From contig NZ_JTHL01000001.1 of the NCBI RefSeq assembly GCF_000818195.1, positions 2,380,679 through 2,415,614 of the forward strand: a stretch of DNA of 34,936 nucleotides. Reading direction: 5' to 3'. Origin of the DNA: Streptomyces sp. 150FB. GTDB taxonomy: Bacteria; Actinomycetota; Actinomycetes; Streptomycetales; Streptomycetaceae. Positions 1-8,391 of the stretch are shown piece by piece. Below the pieces are notes generated by a model that was given only the letters and a program-made list of their open reading frames with translations, was not told the DNA's origin and did not search any database. The number at the start of each line of letters is the position of its first letter. Positions within the stretch are counted from its first letter, which is position 1. The position numbers were made by a program, and so were the translations under genes.

Positions 1-980
1 GGCGGCCAGGCGTCACCCCACTGCGTGTCCCGCGCCGCCTTGTAGAGCGGCCCGTGCCGCTTCGCGACCGTCTCCCGCCGGAGCCCGTCGTCCACCGTGC
101 ACAGCTCCAGCAGCACCTGCCCCTTGCGGATCTGCGGCTTGCGGGTCACCCGCGCCGCCACCGGACCCGGCTCGAAGCGGGTCGCGGCGACATAGCTGAA
201 CTTCTCGTCCTCGTACGGCAGCGAGCCCTGCTTCACCTGCCGGTGCAGCGAGGACCTGCTGACCCGGACCGAGAAGTGGCACCAGTCCTCGCCCCGCACG
301 ATCGGGCACGCCCCGTCGTGCGGACAGGGCGCCGCGACCCGCAGCCCGGCGGCGATGAGCTGGTCGCGCGCCTCGATGATCCGCAGATACCCGTCGGGCG
401 TCCCCGCCTCCACGACAAGGACGGCCTGCCCGGCGCGCGCCGCCTCGGCGATCAGCGCGCGGCGGTCCGCCTCGGTCAGCTCGTTGAGTACGTAGGACAC
501 CGTGACCAGGTCGGAGTCCGGCAGCTTCACCGACCGGCCGATCCGGCCCTGCCGCCACTCGACGCCACTGAGGGCCGGAGCCCCCGAGATCTCGGCCAGC
601 TCCCGGCCGAGGGCGAGCGCGGGCTCGGCCCAGTCCAGCACGGTGGTGGCACGGGGCCGCTCCCAGACCGCCTCCGCCGCCCAGACCGCCGCCCCGGTGC
701 CACCGCCCACATCGAGATGGCTGCCGGGCGCCCACCCGGGGGCCGCGTCGGCGAACGCGCCGAGCGCCGCACGTACCGCCTCGAACGTCGCCGGCATCCG
801 GTACGCGGCATACGCCGTGACATCGGCCCGGTCCCTGAGCAGGGGCGCGCCGGTCGGCGTCGCACCCCGGTAGTTGGCGATCAGCCGCTCGACGGACTGC
901 GCCGCCTGACTCGGCGGCAGCCCGTCGAGCAGCCCGGCGAGGGCGGAGCGCAGGACGTCGGCGCTGGGAATGGCGTTCAC
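1..980 (-). CDS. Small ribosomal subunit Rsm22-family methyltransferase (3' end outside window)
   Basis: The frame opens at GTG (978-980) with V-N-A-I-P-S-A-D and stays open to the window edge, so the C-terminus is missing. A SAM-binding segment (HLDVGGGTGA) lies around residues 85-95, followed by SYVLNELTEADRR, typical of the Rsm22/METTL17 family. Further on is a cysteine-rich stretch (CPHDGACP, then EDWCHFSVR) that is characteristic of the family; in the mitochondrial homologues these cysteines bind an Fe-S cluster. The family acts at the small ribosomal subunit, but the function of bacterial members is not settled. It is divergent from the gene trio at 1176. Family assignment is firm, exact role is inference. 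Confidence 0.88.
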   Translation of the reverse strand, partial: MNAIPSADVLRSALAGLLDGLPPSQAAQSVERLIANYRGATPTGAPLLRDRADVTAYAAYRMPATFEAVRAALGAFADAAPGWAPGSHLDVGGGTGAAVWAAEAVWERPRATTVLDWAEPALALGRELAEISGAPALSGVEWRQGRIGRSVKLPDSDLVTVSYVLNELTEADRRALIAEAARAGQAVLVVEAGTPDGYLRIIEARDQLIAAGLRVAAPCPHDGACPIVRGEDWCHFSVRVSRSSLHRQVKQGSLPYEDEKFSYVAATRFEPGPVAARVTRKPQIRKGQVLLELCTVDDGLRRETVAKRHGPLYKAARDTQWGDAWP

Positions 981-1061
981 CGCCGAATTGTAGACACGCG
1001 CCCGGGACGCCTGACCGCACGGAGGTGCCGTCCGGCCTTCACGGGGGGGGCTTTGTCACAT

Positions 1062-1077
1062 CGGTTGCGCGCAACCG
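1062..1077. promoter_or_regulatory. Perfect 16-bp palindrome in the divergent promoter region
   Basis: CGGTTGCG followed directly by its reverse complement CGCAACCG, about 100 bp before the 67-aa gene and about 80 bp before rsm22. A direct repeat containing CCGCAATC follows at about 1098-1115. The palindrome is a plausible operator, perhaps for the XRE protein encoded downstream; this is inference. Confidence 0.45.
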
Positions 1078-1175
1078 CGAAGGCGGGTTCGGACTCCCGC
1101 AATCTTCCGCAATCCGGGACCGCGCGTCATCTGTCCGGCGGATCCTGGTTCCACACCCCCAGACCGGAGGACACC

Positions 1176-1379
1176 GTGACGCTCAGGTTCATCGGCACCA
1201 CCAGCGACGACGGCGACTGCCCCACCTTGTACGAGGTGATTGAGACCGGCGACATCCTCGTCCAGGGCGAGCGGGAGACCGACCCCGAGCACCTCGCGCA
1301 GTTGCGCGACGTCAAGGACTCCGAGACGTTCGTCCGCATCCCTCGCGAACTGCTGACCCGCTTCGCACCCAAGGAGTAG
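1176..1379 (+). CDS. Small protein of unknown function, first gene of DUF6879/XRE trio
   Basis: 67 residues from GTG, beginning V-T-L-R-F-I-G-T-T-S and ending R-F-A-P-K-E. A GGAGG (1166-1170) precedes the GTG by 5 nt. It is acidic and has no signal peptide or membrane segment. I do not recognise a named domain, but small proteins of this kind often sit just before DUF6879 genes in Streptomyces. The next gene starts 3 nt after its stop, and that gene's Shine-Dalgarno (AAGGAG) overlaps this stop codon, so the two are very likely co-translated. Function unknown. Confidence 0.8.
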   Translation: MTLRFIGTTSDDGDCPTLYEVIETGDILVQGERETDPEHLAQLRDVKDSETFVRIPRELLTRFAPKE

Positions 1380-1382
1380 CGC

Positions 1383-1919
1383 GTGCCCGAATTGATTCCC
1401 TTCGCTGACGCGGCCCGGCTTTTCACAGAGTTCGAACATACCGCTTGGCGCTTGGAGACACAGACCGGCTACGCGTCCGACCGCAGCGGCCCGAACTGGG
1501 CACGCTGGCAGCGCGGCGAAGACGTCAGCCACTCCGAGCCGGACGCGTGGCGGCAGAACGTCGCCGAACAGACAGCGGCCGGGAAGCGCTTCGAGCGCGT
1601 ACGCCTGCTCGACGACCCGCCCACCGAGGGCCAGCGCTTCCTCCTCGCACGCGCGCCCAGCAACATCACGGCGGGCGAAGACATCCGCCACCTGCGGCGC
1701 GCGGACGCGGTACGGCTCAGTTTGCTGGATTTCGACTTCTGGCTGTTCGACTCGCGGCAGGTCATGCGGTTCGTGTTCGACGAAGACGGCACCACCCTCG
1801 GCGTACTCCTCACCGAGGACCCCGCCGTTGTCGTCGCGGCCTGCCAGACCCGTGACGCGGCATGGCATCACGCGGTCCCCTCCGCCGACGTCGGCGGAGC
1901 GGTACGTTCCACCGGGTGA
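1383..1919 (+). CDS. DUF6879 family protein
   Basis: 178 residues from a GTG placed 6 nt after AAGGAG. Features of the family are visible: an aromatic N-terminus (FTEFEHTAWRLETQTGY), a central RARVLDDP-like segment (here ERVRLLDDPPTEGQRF) and the late DFDFWLFDSRQVMRF motif. DUF6879 proteins have no known activity; they are recurrent partners of XRE-DUF5753 regulators in Streptomyces. The stop overlaps the start of the following XRE gene in a GTGA arrangement, which implies coupled translation and a shared job. The 13 C-terminal residues (SADVGGAVRSTG) look weakly constrained. Confidence 0.85.
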   Translation: MPELIPFADAARLFTEFEHTAWRLETQTGYASDRSGPNWARWQRGEDVSHSEPDAWRQNVAEQTAAGKRFERVRLLDDPPTEGQRFLLARAPSNITAGEDIRHLRRADAVRLSLLDFDFWLFDSRQVMRFVFDEDGTTLGVLLTEDPAVVVAACQTRDAAWHHAVPSADVGGAVRSTG

Positions 1920-2758
1920 GCACCGACTTCCAATCCGCTCGGGCCGCCCTCGGCGCGCGGCTTCGTGAGCTGCGCGTCGAGGCCAGCCTCGACGGCAAAG
2001 GCATCGCCGAGGCGCTCGGCTGGCAGCGATCCAAGGTCAGCCGCCTGGAGAACGGAAAGCAGACACCGGCTGCCGGCGACCTGGATGCCTGGGCAAAAGC
2101 CGTGGAACGCCCGGACGTTGCCGGGGAGCTGAAGGGGCGCCTCGTAGGTCTTGAGACTCAGTACCGTTCGTGGCGACGCCAGTTGGCCGGCGGGCACCGG
2201 GCCAGGCAAGAGCTGGGAATCGCCGAGAGTTCCGCGACACAGACGATCCGAGGCCTCGAAGTCGCCCGCATCCCCGGCCTGTTCCAGACTGCTGAGTACG
2301 CGCGTCACGCCTTCGAGGCGAACGCCGAGTTCCGCGAGACCCCCCGGGACGTCGAGGACTCTGTGCGGACCCGCATCCGGCGCCAGGAGACGCTGTACGA
2401 GCCGGGCCGCCGGTTTCGGTTCCTCCTCTGGGAAGGGGCACTCCGTGTTCTGACCTGTCCCGTGGAGGTGATGGCCGCGCAGCTCGACCGGTTGGGCGGA
2501 CTGATCGGTCTCGACACGATCGAACTCGGCGTGATCCCTTTCGGTGCCCAGTTGCGTCGGGCGCCGACTCATGGGTTCTGGATCTACGACCATCGTCTCG
2601 TCATCGTCGAGACCGTCGGAACAGAAATGTGGCTGGACGACGCGGACAACATCGCCCTGTACGGACGAGCGTGGGAGTGGCTCGCCGAGGCTGCGGTCTA
2701 CGGGCCGCAGGCGCGTCGTCTGATCGGCCGGGCGCGCGCCGCGATGGACCGTCGGTAG
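1916..2758 (+). CDS. XRE-family transcriptional regulator with DUF5753 domain
   Basis: 280 residues from the GTG at 1916, which overlaps the previous stop; longer in-frame extensions upstream would lie inside the DUF6879 gene. The N-terminal third is an XRE helix-turn-helix (about residues 9-65, with IAEALGWQRSKVSRLENGKQTP). The rest is a DUF5753 ligand or partner domain: IPGLFQTAEYAR, RIRRQETLYEP, FLLWEGALR and the C-terminal W-plus-ALYGRAWEWLAEAAVYG region. Such proteins are paired regulators in Streptomyces development and secondary metabolism, usually acting with a small partner protein. Here the partner would be DUF6879 or the 67-aa product. Its DNA target is unknown; the palindrome at 1062 is a candidate. 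Confidence 0.92.
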   Translation: MSTDFQSARAALGARLRELRVEASLDGKGIAEALGWQRSKVSRLENGKQTPAAGDLDAWAKAVERPDVAGELKGRLVGLETQYRSWRRQLAGGHRARQELGIAESSATQTIRGLEVARIPGLFQTAEYARHAFEANAEFRETPRDVEDSVRTRIRRQETLYEPGRRFRFLLWEGALRVLTCPVEVMAAQLDRLGGLIGLDTIELGVIPFGAQLRRAPTHGFWIYDHRLVIVETVGTEMWLDDADNIALYGRAWEWLAEAAVYGPQARRLIGRARAAMDRR

Positions 2759-2843
2759 CAACCGGGGACAACTCCCGGGGGCGCGTGAACAATCCCGCGC
2801 AATCGGTCAACCGCAGGGCAACCGGCCACCCTACGGTCCCTGC

Positions 2844-3089
2844 ATGGGCACCCTTTCGGACACCACCACCGATCCGGGCAGAGCCGAGCACCCGGCCGTC
2901 AGACACCTGCCGCCGCTGGACACCTGGTCCGACGACCAGCGGCGCGGCGCCGCCTGCGCGTACTGCGGGGGGCGGGTCTCGCTGGCGGATGTGATGGACC
3001 TGGTCGACCTCGGTGAGCGGCACGACCCGAGCGACAACACACTCGTCTTCCCCCGCGCACACCCGCGTTGCGCCGGCGGCACGTCATGA
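2844..3089 (+). CDS. Small Cys/His protein, possible zinc binder
   Basis: 81 residues from ATG. The core W-S-D-D-Q-R-R-G-A-A-C-A-Y-C-G-G shows a C-x2-C pair, and the C-terminus has F-P-R-A-H-P-R-C, giving H-x2-C. Together they could make one zinc site; that is inference. No Shine-Dalgarno is visible; TACGGT (a TANNNT-type -10) ends 6 nt before the ATG, which suggests a leaderless transcript. Small proteins of this type are common beside XRE/DUF6879 genes. Function unknown. Confidence 0.68.
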   Translation: MGTLSDTTTDPGRAEHPAVRHLPPLDTWSDDQRRGAACAYCGGRVSLADVMDLVDLGERHDPSDNTLVFPRAHPRCAGGTS

Positions 3090-3179
3090 CCCTCTGCGTG
3101 AAGGGCCCCTGACCGACCACGCCGGCGACGGCCTCGTGTGTCCCGAGCCCGTCGCCGGCCAGCCGCAGGAGGCCGCCCG

Positions 3180-3269
3180 ATGACCACCCCCGTGGACGCC
3201 GCCTCGGTCCAGTGCGTGATCCGGCGTGCGCTCGTCGTCCGCCGCGACGCCCCGCGTGCCGAGCACTGA
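3180..3269 (+). CDS. Possible 29-residue small ORF
   Basis: ATG preceded by AGGAGG with 7-nt spacing, an ideal Streptomyces ribosome site, but the frame codes only 29 residues (M-T-T-P-V-D-A-A-S-V-Q...). It has one Cys and a basic centre (CVIRRALVVRRD). It may be a real small protein or the first residues of a decayed longer gene. Its only support is the strong ribosome site and the codon bias. Confidence 0.35.
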   Translation: MTTPVDAASVQCVIRRALVVRRDAPRAEH

Positions 3270-3276
3270 GCACTGA

Positions 3277-3303
3277 GCCGGCCCGCTCACCGGACCGGCC
3301 GGC
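3277..3303. terminator. Stem-loop between convergent genes
   Basis: GCCGGCC and GGCCGGC arms (7 bp) around a 13-nt loop, between the end of the small ORF and the stop of the MFS gene at 3308. The place fits a bidirectional terminator; there is no U-run. Confidence 0.35.
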
Positions 3304-3307
3304 CGCC

Positions 3308-4624
3308 TCAGCGCCGCCAGGGCCGTACGAGGCCCAGGAAGCAGGCCATCGAGCCGAGCGCGCACACCACCTGGACGACCGCCATCGGGACCGCCGTACG
3401 GTCGCCGGCGATTCCGACCAGCGGTGAGGCGACCGCGCCGATCAGGAACGACGACGTGCCGATGAGGGCGGAGGCCGATCCCGCCGCGTGCGGGGTGCGC
3501 ATCAGGGCCTGGGTGTTCGTGTTGGGCATCGCCAGGCCCATCGCCGACATCAGGACGAACAGCGCCGCCGCGACCGGCAGCAGTCCGACCTGGCCGAACA
3601 CCCCGCTGGTCATCAGCAGCAGCGCGAGCGCCGCGAGGGTGATGACGGACAGGCCGAAGGCGAGCGCCTTGTTCATGTCGACACGGCCGACGAGCACCCG
3701 GCCGTTGATCTGGCCGACGGCGATCAGGCCGATGGAGTTGACGCCGAAGAGCAGGCTGAACATCTGGGGCGACGCCCCGTAGATCTCCTGCACCACGAAG
3801 GGCGACGCCGAGACGTAGGCGAAGAGCGCGGCGAAGGCGAGCCCGCCGGCCAGCATGTAGCCGGTGAAGACGCGGTCGGCGAGGAGCCCGCGCATCGTAC
3901 GCAGGGCCTCACCGACTCCGCCGCTGTGCCGTTTCTCCGGCGGCAGCGTCTCGTGCAGCCACTTCCACACGACCACGGTCAGGAGCGTGCCGACGACGCT
4001 GAGGACGACGAAGATGCCGCGCCAGTCGGTGACGCGCAGCACCTGGCCCCCGAGGAGCGGCGCGATGACCGGCGCGACGCCGGAGATCAGCATCAGGGTG
4101 GAGAAGAAGCGGGCCATCTCGGTGCCGTCGTACAGGTCGCGGACCACGGCGCGGGCGATCACGATGCCCGCCGCTCCGGCGAGCCCCTGGAGGAGGCGGA
4201 AACCGATGAGGAGTTCGGTGCTGGGCGCCAGCGCGCAGATCGCGGTGGCGACCACGTACGCGACCATGCCGAGCAGCAGCGGCCGGCGACGTCCCCACCG
4301 GTCGCTCATCGGGCCGATGACGATCTGCCCGAGCGCCATGCCGGCGAGGCAGGCGGTGAGGGTGAGCTGTACGGTCGCCGCCGGTGAGTTCAGCGACCGG
4401 GTGACCTCGGGCAGGGCCGGCAGATAGCCGTCCATGGAGATCGGGGGGAGGGCGGTGAGTCCGCCGAGTACGAGGGTGACCAGCAGGCTCGCGCGGCGTG
4501 CGGTCGGGGTCTTCGGGTGACGGGGTGGCTGGTGCGACTGATGGTGTGGCTGGTGCTGCGATATCCGTTCTGTCGGTCTCTGACCTCGGGCGGTCTGGGC
4601 GCCGTCAGGCATCCGTATCTCCAT
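3308..4624 (-). CDS. MFS multidrug exporter, Bcr/CflA family
   Basis: 438 residues with 12 predicted membrane helices. Family signatures are visible: SMDGYLPALP after helix 1 and the loop GPMSDRWGRRRPLL between helices 2 and 3, with a G-R-R motif typical of drug:H+ antiporters, then ISGVAPVIAPLLGG in helix 5. It should export small hydrophobic drugs or metabolites across the plasma membrane with proton exchange. The N-terminus carries an unusual His/Gln/Pro-rich extension of about 40 residues (H-Q-P-H-H-Q-S-H-Q-P-P-R-H) before helix 1. Start chosen at ATG 4624 after AAGG; the internal Met at residue 5 is possible. Divergent from the oxidoreductase at 4690 with only 65 bp between. Confidence 0.93.
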   Translation of the reverse strand: MEIRMPDGAQTARGQRPTERISQHQPHHQSHQPPRHPKTPTARRASLLVTLVLGGLTALPPISMDGYLPALPEVTRSLNSPAATVQLTLTACLAGMALGQIVIGPMSDRWGRRRPLLLGMVAYVVATAICALAPSTELLIGFRLLQGLAGAAGIVIARAVVRDLYDGTEMARFFSTLMLISGVAPVIAPLLGGQVLRVTDWRGIFVVLSVVGTLLTVVVWKWLHETLPPEKRHSGGVGEALRTMRGLLADRVFTGYMLAGGLAFAALFAYVSASPFVVQEIYGASPQMFSLLFGVNSIGLIAVGQINGRVLVGRVDMNKALAFGLSVITLAALALLLMTSGVFGQVGLLPVAAALFVLMSAMGLAMPNTNTQALMRTPHAAGSASALIGTSSFLIGAVASPLVGIAGDRTAVPMAVVQVVCALGSMACFLGLVRPWRR

Positions 4625-4689
4625 GTCCTTGAATCCTTACCTATGCTCTCAGCTCAACGCAGTGGTCGAAACCTGTTAATGAGGCAGCT

Positions 4690-5697
4690 ATGCATTCGGA
4701 ACACACCACACCCGGAAGAACCGTGCGCTGGGGCGTACTCGCGACGGGCGGCATCGCTTCGCGCTTCGTGACGGACGTCCAGGGACTGCCGGACGCCGAG
4801 GTCGTGGCCGTGGCGTCGCGCAGCGAGACGACCGCGAAGGAATTCGCGGGCAAGCACGGCATCGCGCGGGCGTACGGCGGGTGGGGCGGCCTGGTCGCCG
4901 ACGACGAGGTGGACGTCGTATACGTGGCGACACCGCACTCCGCGCACCGCGTCGCCGCCGGGATGGCGCTGACCGCGGGGAAGCCGGTGCTGTGCGAGAA
5001 GGCGTTCACGCTCAACGCCAGGGAGGCCGGCGAGCTGGTGTCCCTCGCGCGGGAACGTGGCCTGTTCCTGATGGAGGCCATGTGGATGTACTGCAACCCG
5101 GTGATCCGCCGCCTGACGGAGCTGGTGCGGGACGGCGCGATCGGTGAGATACGGACCGTACAGGCCGACTTCGGGCTCCAGGGGCCCTTCGCGCCCGAGC
5201 ACCGGCTGCGCGATCCCGCGCTCGGCGGCGGCGCCCTGCTCGACCTCGGCGTCTATCCGGTGTCCTTCGCGCAGCTCCTGCTGGGCGAGCCCGACCGCGT
5301 ACATGCCGAGGCGCTGCTCTCCCCCGAGGGCGTCGACCTCAACACCGGGCTGCTGCTGGGCTGGAACTCGGGCGCGACGGCGCTGCTCACCTGCTCGGTG
5401 ACGGCCGAGACGCCGAGGACGGCGACGGTGACCGGTACGGCGGGACGCATCGAGGTGCCCGCCGGGTTCTTCGAGCCCGACCGGTTCTTCCTGCACAGGC
5501 CCGGCAAGGAGCGGGAGGAGTTCACCGTGGGGAGCGAGCTGTCGGGCATGGGCCACGAGGCGGCCGAGGTGATGCGCTGTCTGCGGGCGGGCGAGACGCA
5601 GTCGCCGCTGGTGCCGCTGGAGGGCACGCTCGCGGTGATGCGGACGCTCGACGCGGCGCGCGAGCGGATCGGCGTCCGCTACCCCGTGGATCTCTGA
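4690..5697 (+). CDS. Gfo/Idh/MocA family oxidoreductase
   Basis: 335 residues. The N-terminal Rossmann segment is seen at about residues 13-26 (R-W-G-V-L-A-T-G-G-I-A), the ATPHSAH loop at 80-86 and the family E-K-P-like motif as CEKAF, with Glu103-Lys104, the Lys expected in catalysis. The C-terminal alpha/beta domain includes GGGALLDLGVYPVSFAQ, typical for the trans-dihydrodiol dehydrogenase-like branch. It should be an NAD(P)-dependent dehydrogenase of a sugar or related polyol; substrate unknown. GAGG lies 5 nt before the ATG. It ends 27 nt from the convergent PhoD gene. Confidence 0.93.
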   Translation: MHSEHTTPGRTVRWGVLATGGIASRFVTDVQGLPDAEVVAVASRSETTAKEFAGKHGIARAYGGWGGLVADDEVDVVYVATPHSAHRVAAGMALTAGKPVLCEKAFTLNAREAGELVSLARERGLFLMEAMWMYCNPVIRRLTELVRDGAIGEIRTVQADFGLQGPFAPEHRLRDPALGGGALLDLGVYPVSFAQLLLGEPDRVHAEALLSPEGVDLNTGLLLGWNSGATALLTCSVTAETPRTATVTGTAGRIEVPAGFFEPDRFFLHRPGKEREEFTVGSELSGMGHEAAEVMRCLRAGETQSPLVPLEGTLAVMRTLDAARERIGVRYPVDL

Positions 5698-5724
5698 CAG
5701 CAAGACGCTCAGCCGGTGAGGCAC

Positions 5725-7368
5725 TCAGGCGCGCTTGACGCCCTGGCCCCCGACCTCGGTCACGAATGAAGCGGACGTCGTGACCGGGGCGCCGGGCGTC
5801 GTGACGGCCGTGAGCGTCCGGTAGTCGGCGCGCGCCTGTTTCGCGCCGAGGGTCACCGTCACGTACCCGCGCCGCCCGTCGTAGAACTTCATGTGCGGGT
5901 TGGCCTTCGTGTACAGCTCCCAGGTGGGGAGGTGCTCGGCGCCGTTCCTGCCGCTGGAGACGGACGTCGCCACGATCTCGGTGCCCATGGTCTTCGAGGC
6001 CAGGTCGTCGAAGTCCGCCTTGATGTCGTACGCGTACGCCACGTGCACATCGCCGGTCAGGACCATCAGATTGGCGATCCCGGTCGCCGCCGCCGCGTCC
6101 AGGAACCGCTTGCGCGCCGCCGGATAGCCGTCCCACGCGTCCATGCTGAGCATCGGGACCGGGTTGAGGTCGAGTCTGCGCAGCGAGAAGTTGGCCTGCT
6201 GCGGTACGACGTTCCAGGTCGCCGTCGAGGCGCTCCAGCCGTCCGCCAGCCAGCGCTCCTGCGTGGCGCCGAGCATGGTGCGCGACGGGTTCTCGGACTC
6301 GGGGCCCGGCACGTCGAGGCCGTCGCCGTACGCCTGGTCGCTGCGGTACTGCCGGGTGTCGAGGATGTCGAACTGGGCGAGCTGCCCGTAATGCAGCCGC
6401 CGGTAGAGCTGCGCGTCGGGTCCGCTGGGGAGCTGGGGGGTGCGCAGCGGCTGATTCTCCCAGTACGCGCGGTACGCGGCGGCCCTGCGCAGCAGGAACT
6501 CGTCGGGCGGTACGTCGTTCTGCGGGATGTCCGCCGCGTAGTTGTCCTCCACCTCGTGGTCGTCCCAGGTGACGACGAAGGGGTGGACGGCGTGCGCGGC
6601 CTTCAGGTCCGGGTCCGTCTTGTAGAGGGCGTACCGCAGCCGGTAGTCCTCCAGGGTCATGGTCTCCCGGTTGAAGAGCGCGGGCAGCCTGCGGTCGGTG
6701 TACGCGCGGAAGCCGCCGACGGCCGACACCGGCGACTCGTAGAGGTAGTCGCCGAGGTGGACGACCACGTCGACGTCCTCCTGGGCGAGGTGCCGGTAGG
6801 CGGTGAAGTAGCCGTCCTGGTACGCCTGGCAGGAGACGGCGGCGAACTTCACCTCGTTCGTCGTGCTGTTACGGGCGGGGGCGGTGCGGGTACGGCCGAC
6901 GGGGCTGATCCAGGAGCCGGTGCGGAACCGGTAGTAGTACACCCGGTCGGCTGCGAGGCCGACGACGTCGACGTGCACGCTGTGGTTGAACTCGGGGTGT
7001 GCCTGCGCCTTGCCCTGCCCGATGACGTTCGAGAAACGCAGGTCGCGGGCCATCTCCCAGCGTACGGTGATCCGCTGGGCCGGCAGGCCGCTGCCGGGTT
7101 CGTACGGGCGGGGCGCGAGCCTCGTCCACAGCACCACGCTGTCGGGGCGGGGGTCACCCGAGGCGATGCCGAGGGTGAACGGGTCCTCGGTGATCTTCCT
7201 GGGGTCCAGTTCGGCGGCGCTCGCGACCCCGGTGGCCGGCAGGCCGGCCGCGAAGGCGAGCGTGGCTGCGGCGGCCGTACCGGTGAGGAACCCGCGGCGG
7301 CCGATGTGGGCGGCGGCGGCCCTGAGTTCAGGTGCGTGGGTGTCCGGCGAGCGGTGTACGGGCGTCAC
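5725..7368 (-). CDS. phoD: Tat-exported PhoD-like alkaline phosphatase/phosphodiesterase
   Basis: 547 residues from the GTG at 7368, chosen because AGGGGAGG lies 4-5 nt upstream; an in-frame GTG at 7407 would add 13 residues with no ribosome site. A Tat signal is clear: R-R-G-F-L-T-G at residues 24-30, then a hydrophobic alanine-rich stretch. Metal-site motifs of the PhoD family follow: A-V-S-C-Q-A-Y, V-V-H-L-G-D-Y-L-Y-E, V-T-W-D-D-H-E-V-E-D-N and L-T-G-D-V-H-V-A-Y. The enzyme should act outside the membrane on phosphodiesters or monoesters, with Fe/Ca cofactors in known members. No clear PHO box was recognised before it. Divergent from the SDR gene. Confidence 0.95.
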   Translation of the reverse strand: MTPVHRSPDTHAPELRAAAAHIGRRGFLTGTAAAATLAFAAGLPATGVASAAELDPRKITEDPFTLGIASGDPRPDSVVLWTRLAPRPYEPGSGLPAQRITVRWEMARDLRFSNVIGQGKAQAHPEFNHSVHVDVVGLAADRVYYYRFRTGSWISPVGRTRTAPARNSTTNEVKFAAVSCQAYQDGYFTAYRHLAQEDVDVVVHLGDYLYESPVSAVGGFRAYTDRRLPALFNRETMTLEDYRLRYALYKTDPDLKAAHAVHPFVVTWDDHEVEDNYAADIPQNDVPPDEFLLRRAAAYRAYWENQPLRTPQLPSGPDAQLYRRLHYGQLAQFDILDTRQYRSDQAYGDGLDVPGPESENPSRTMLGATQERWLADGWSASTATWNVVPQQANFSLRRLDLNPVPMLSMDAWDGYPAARKRFLDAAAATGIANLMVLTGDVHVAYAYDIKADFDDLASKTMGTEIVATSVSSGRNGAEHLPTWELYTKANPHMKFYDGRRGYVTVTLGAKQARADYRTLTAVTTPGAPVTTSASFVTEVGGQGVKRA

Positions 7369-7476
7369 GTGTCCCTCCCCTGACGACGGCTGGTTGGCGG
7401 TACACAACGTCCAGATGGCGGAAGTATCGATTCCGCATGCTGGACCTCATCTCTACCTCACGTAATCTGCGTGGCC

Positions 7477-8238
7477 ATGGACGCCATGCGGAAGATCGCA
7501 ATAATCACTGGAGCGGGCTCAGGCATCGGACGGGCGGTCGCCCCGGTGCTGGGCGCTGCGGGCTGGTCGCTGGTCCTGGCGGGCCGGAAGCCGGAGAAGC
7601 TGGCGGAGACCGCGACGGCGGTCGAGGCGGCGGGCGCCGAGGCGCTGTGTGTGGCGACGGACGTGTCACGCCCGGAGGACGTGGACGCGCTGTTCGCCGC
7701 CGCGAGCGAGCGGTACGGCCGCCTCGACCTGCTCTTCAACAACGCGGGCACGTTCGGGCCCGGCGGGCTCCCGGTGGAGGACCTGCCGTACTCGGCCTGG
7801 CAGAAGGTGGTGGGCACGAACCTGACGGGCGCGTTCCTGTGCGCGCAGGCGGCGTTCCGGCTGATGAAGGCGCAGACCCCGCAGGGTGGCCGGATCATCA
7901 ACAACGGCTCGATCTCGGCCCACGCCCCGCGCCCCGACTCGGTGGCGTACACGGCCACCAAGCACGGCATGACGGGCCTGACCAAGTCGCTGTCCCTGGA
8001 CGGCCGCAAGTACCGCATCGCGTGCGGCCAGATCGACATCGGCAACGCGGCGACGGACATGACGGAGCGGATGCGGCAGGGCGTGCCACAGGCCGACGGT
8101 GAGCTGGCGGTGGAGCCGGTGATGGACGTGGCGGACATCGCGACGACGGTGCTGCACATGGCGGAACTGCCGCTGGAGGCGAACGTCCAGTTCGCCACGG
8201 TCCTGGCGACGACGATGCCGTTCATCGGCCGGGGATAG
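7477..8238 (+). CDS. SDR family NAD(P)-dependent oxidoreductase
   Basis: 253 residues. The cofactor motif TGAGSGIG, the NNAG motif, a catalytic Ser in [10 protein letters not shown] and the catalytic Y-T-A-T-K are all present, so the enzyme should be active. Substrate is not predictable. I chose ATG 7477; GTG 7471 and ATG 7486 are in frame. No Shine-Dalgarno precedes any of them, while TAATCT at 7463-7468 could be a -10 for a nearly leaderless mRNA starting at ATG 7477. Confidence 0.92.
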   Translation: MDAMRKIAIITGAGSGIGRAVAPVLGAAGWSLVLAGRKPEKLAETATAVEAAGAEALCVATDVSRPEDVDALFAAASERYGRLDLLFNNAGTFGPGGLPVEDLPYSAWQKVVGTNLTGAFLCAQAAFRLMKAQTPQGGRIINNGSISAHAPRPDSVAYTATKHGMTGLTKSLSLDGRKYRIACGQIDIGNAATDMTERMRQGVPQADGELAVEPVMDVADIATTVLHMAELPLEANVQFATVLATTMPFIGRG

Positions 8239-8391
8239 GGCCGGGGGCCACGCGCGGGGACTTGGGACGCGGGACGCGCGCGGGGGACGCGGGACTGCTG
8301 AATCGTTGAGCCGGTACGACTACTGCCCGCTCAGGGTGAACGAGACGCTCAGCCGGGTACGCGGGCCCGGCCCGGCCGCGATCCTGGGCGC

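Noticed and set aside
54..1379. Long plus-strand frame across the rsm22 gene running into the 67-aa gene
   Set aside because: Its first 370 residues are Arg/Pro-rich antisense to rsm22; only the last 67 residues, after a GTG with a ribosome site, look real.
5893..7383. 496-residue plus-strand frame opposite phoD
   Set aside because: Composition is Val/Arg/Gly-rich with no motif; it is the mirror of a strongly coding minus-strand gene with Tat signal and PhoD motifs.
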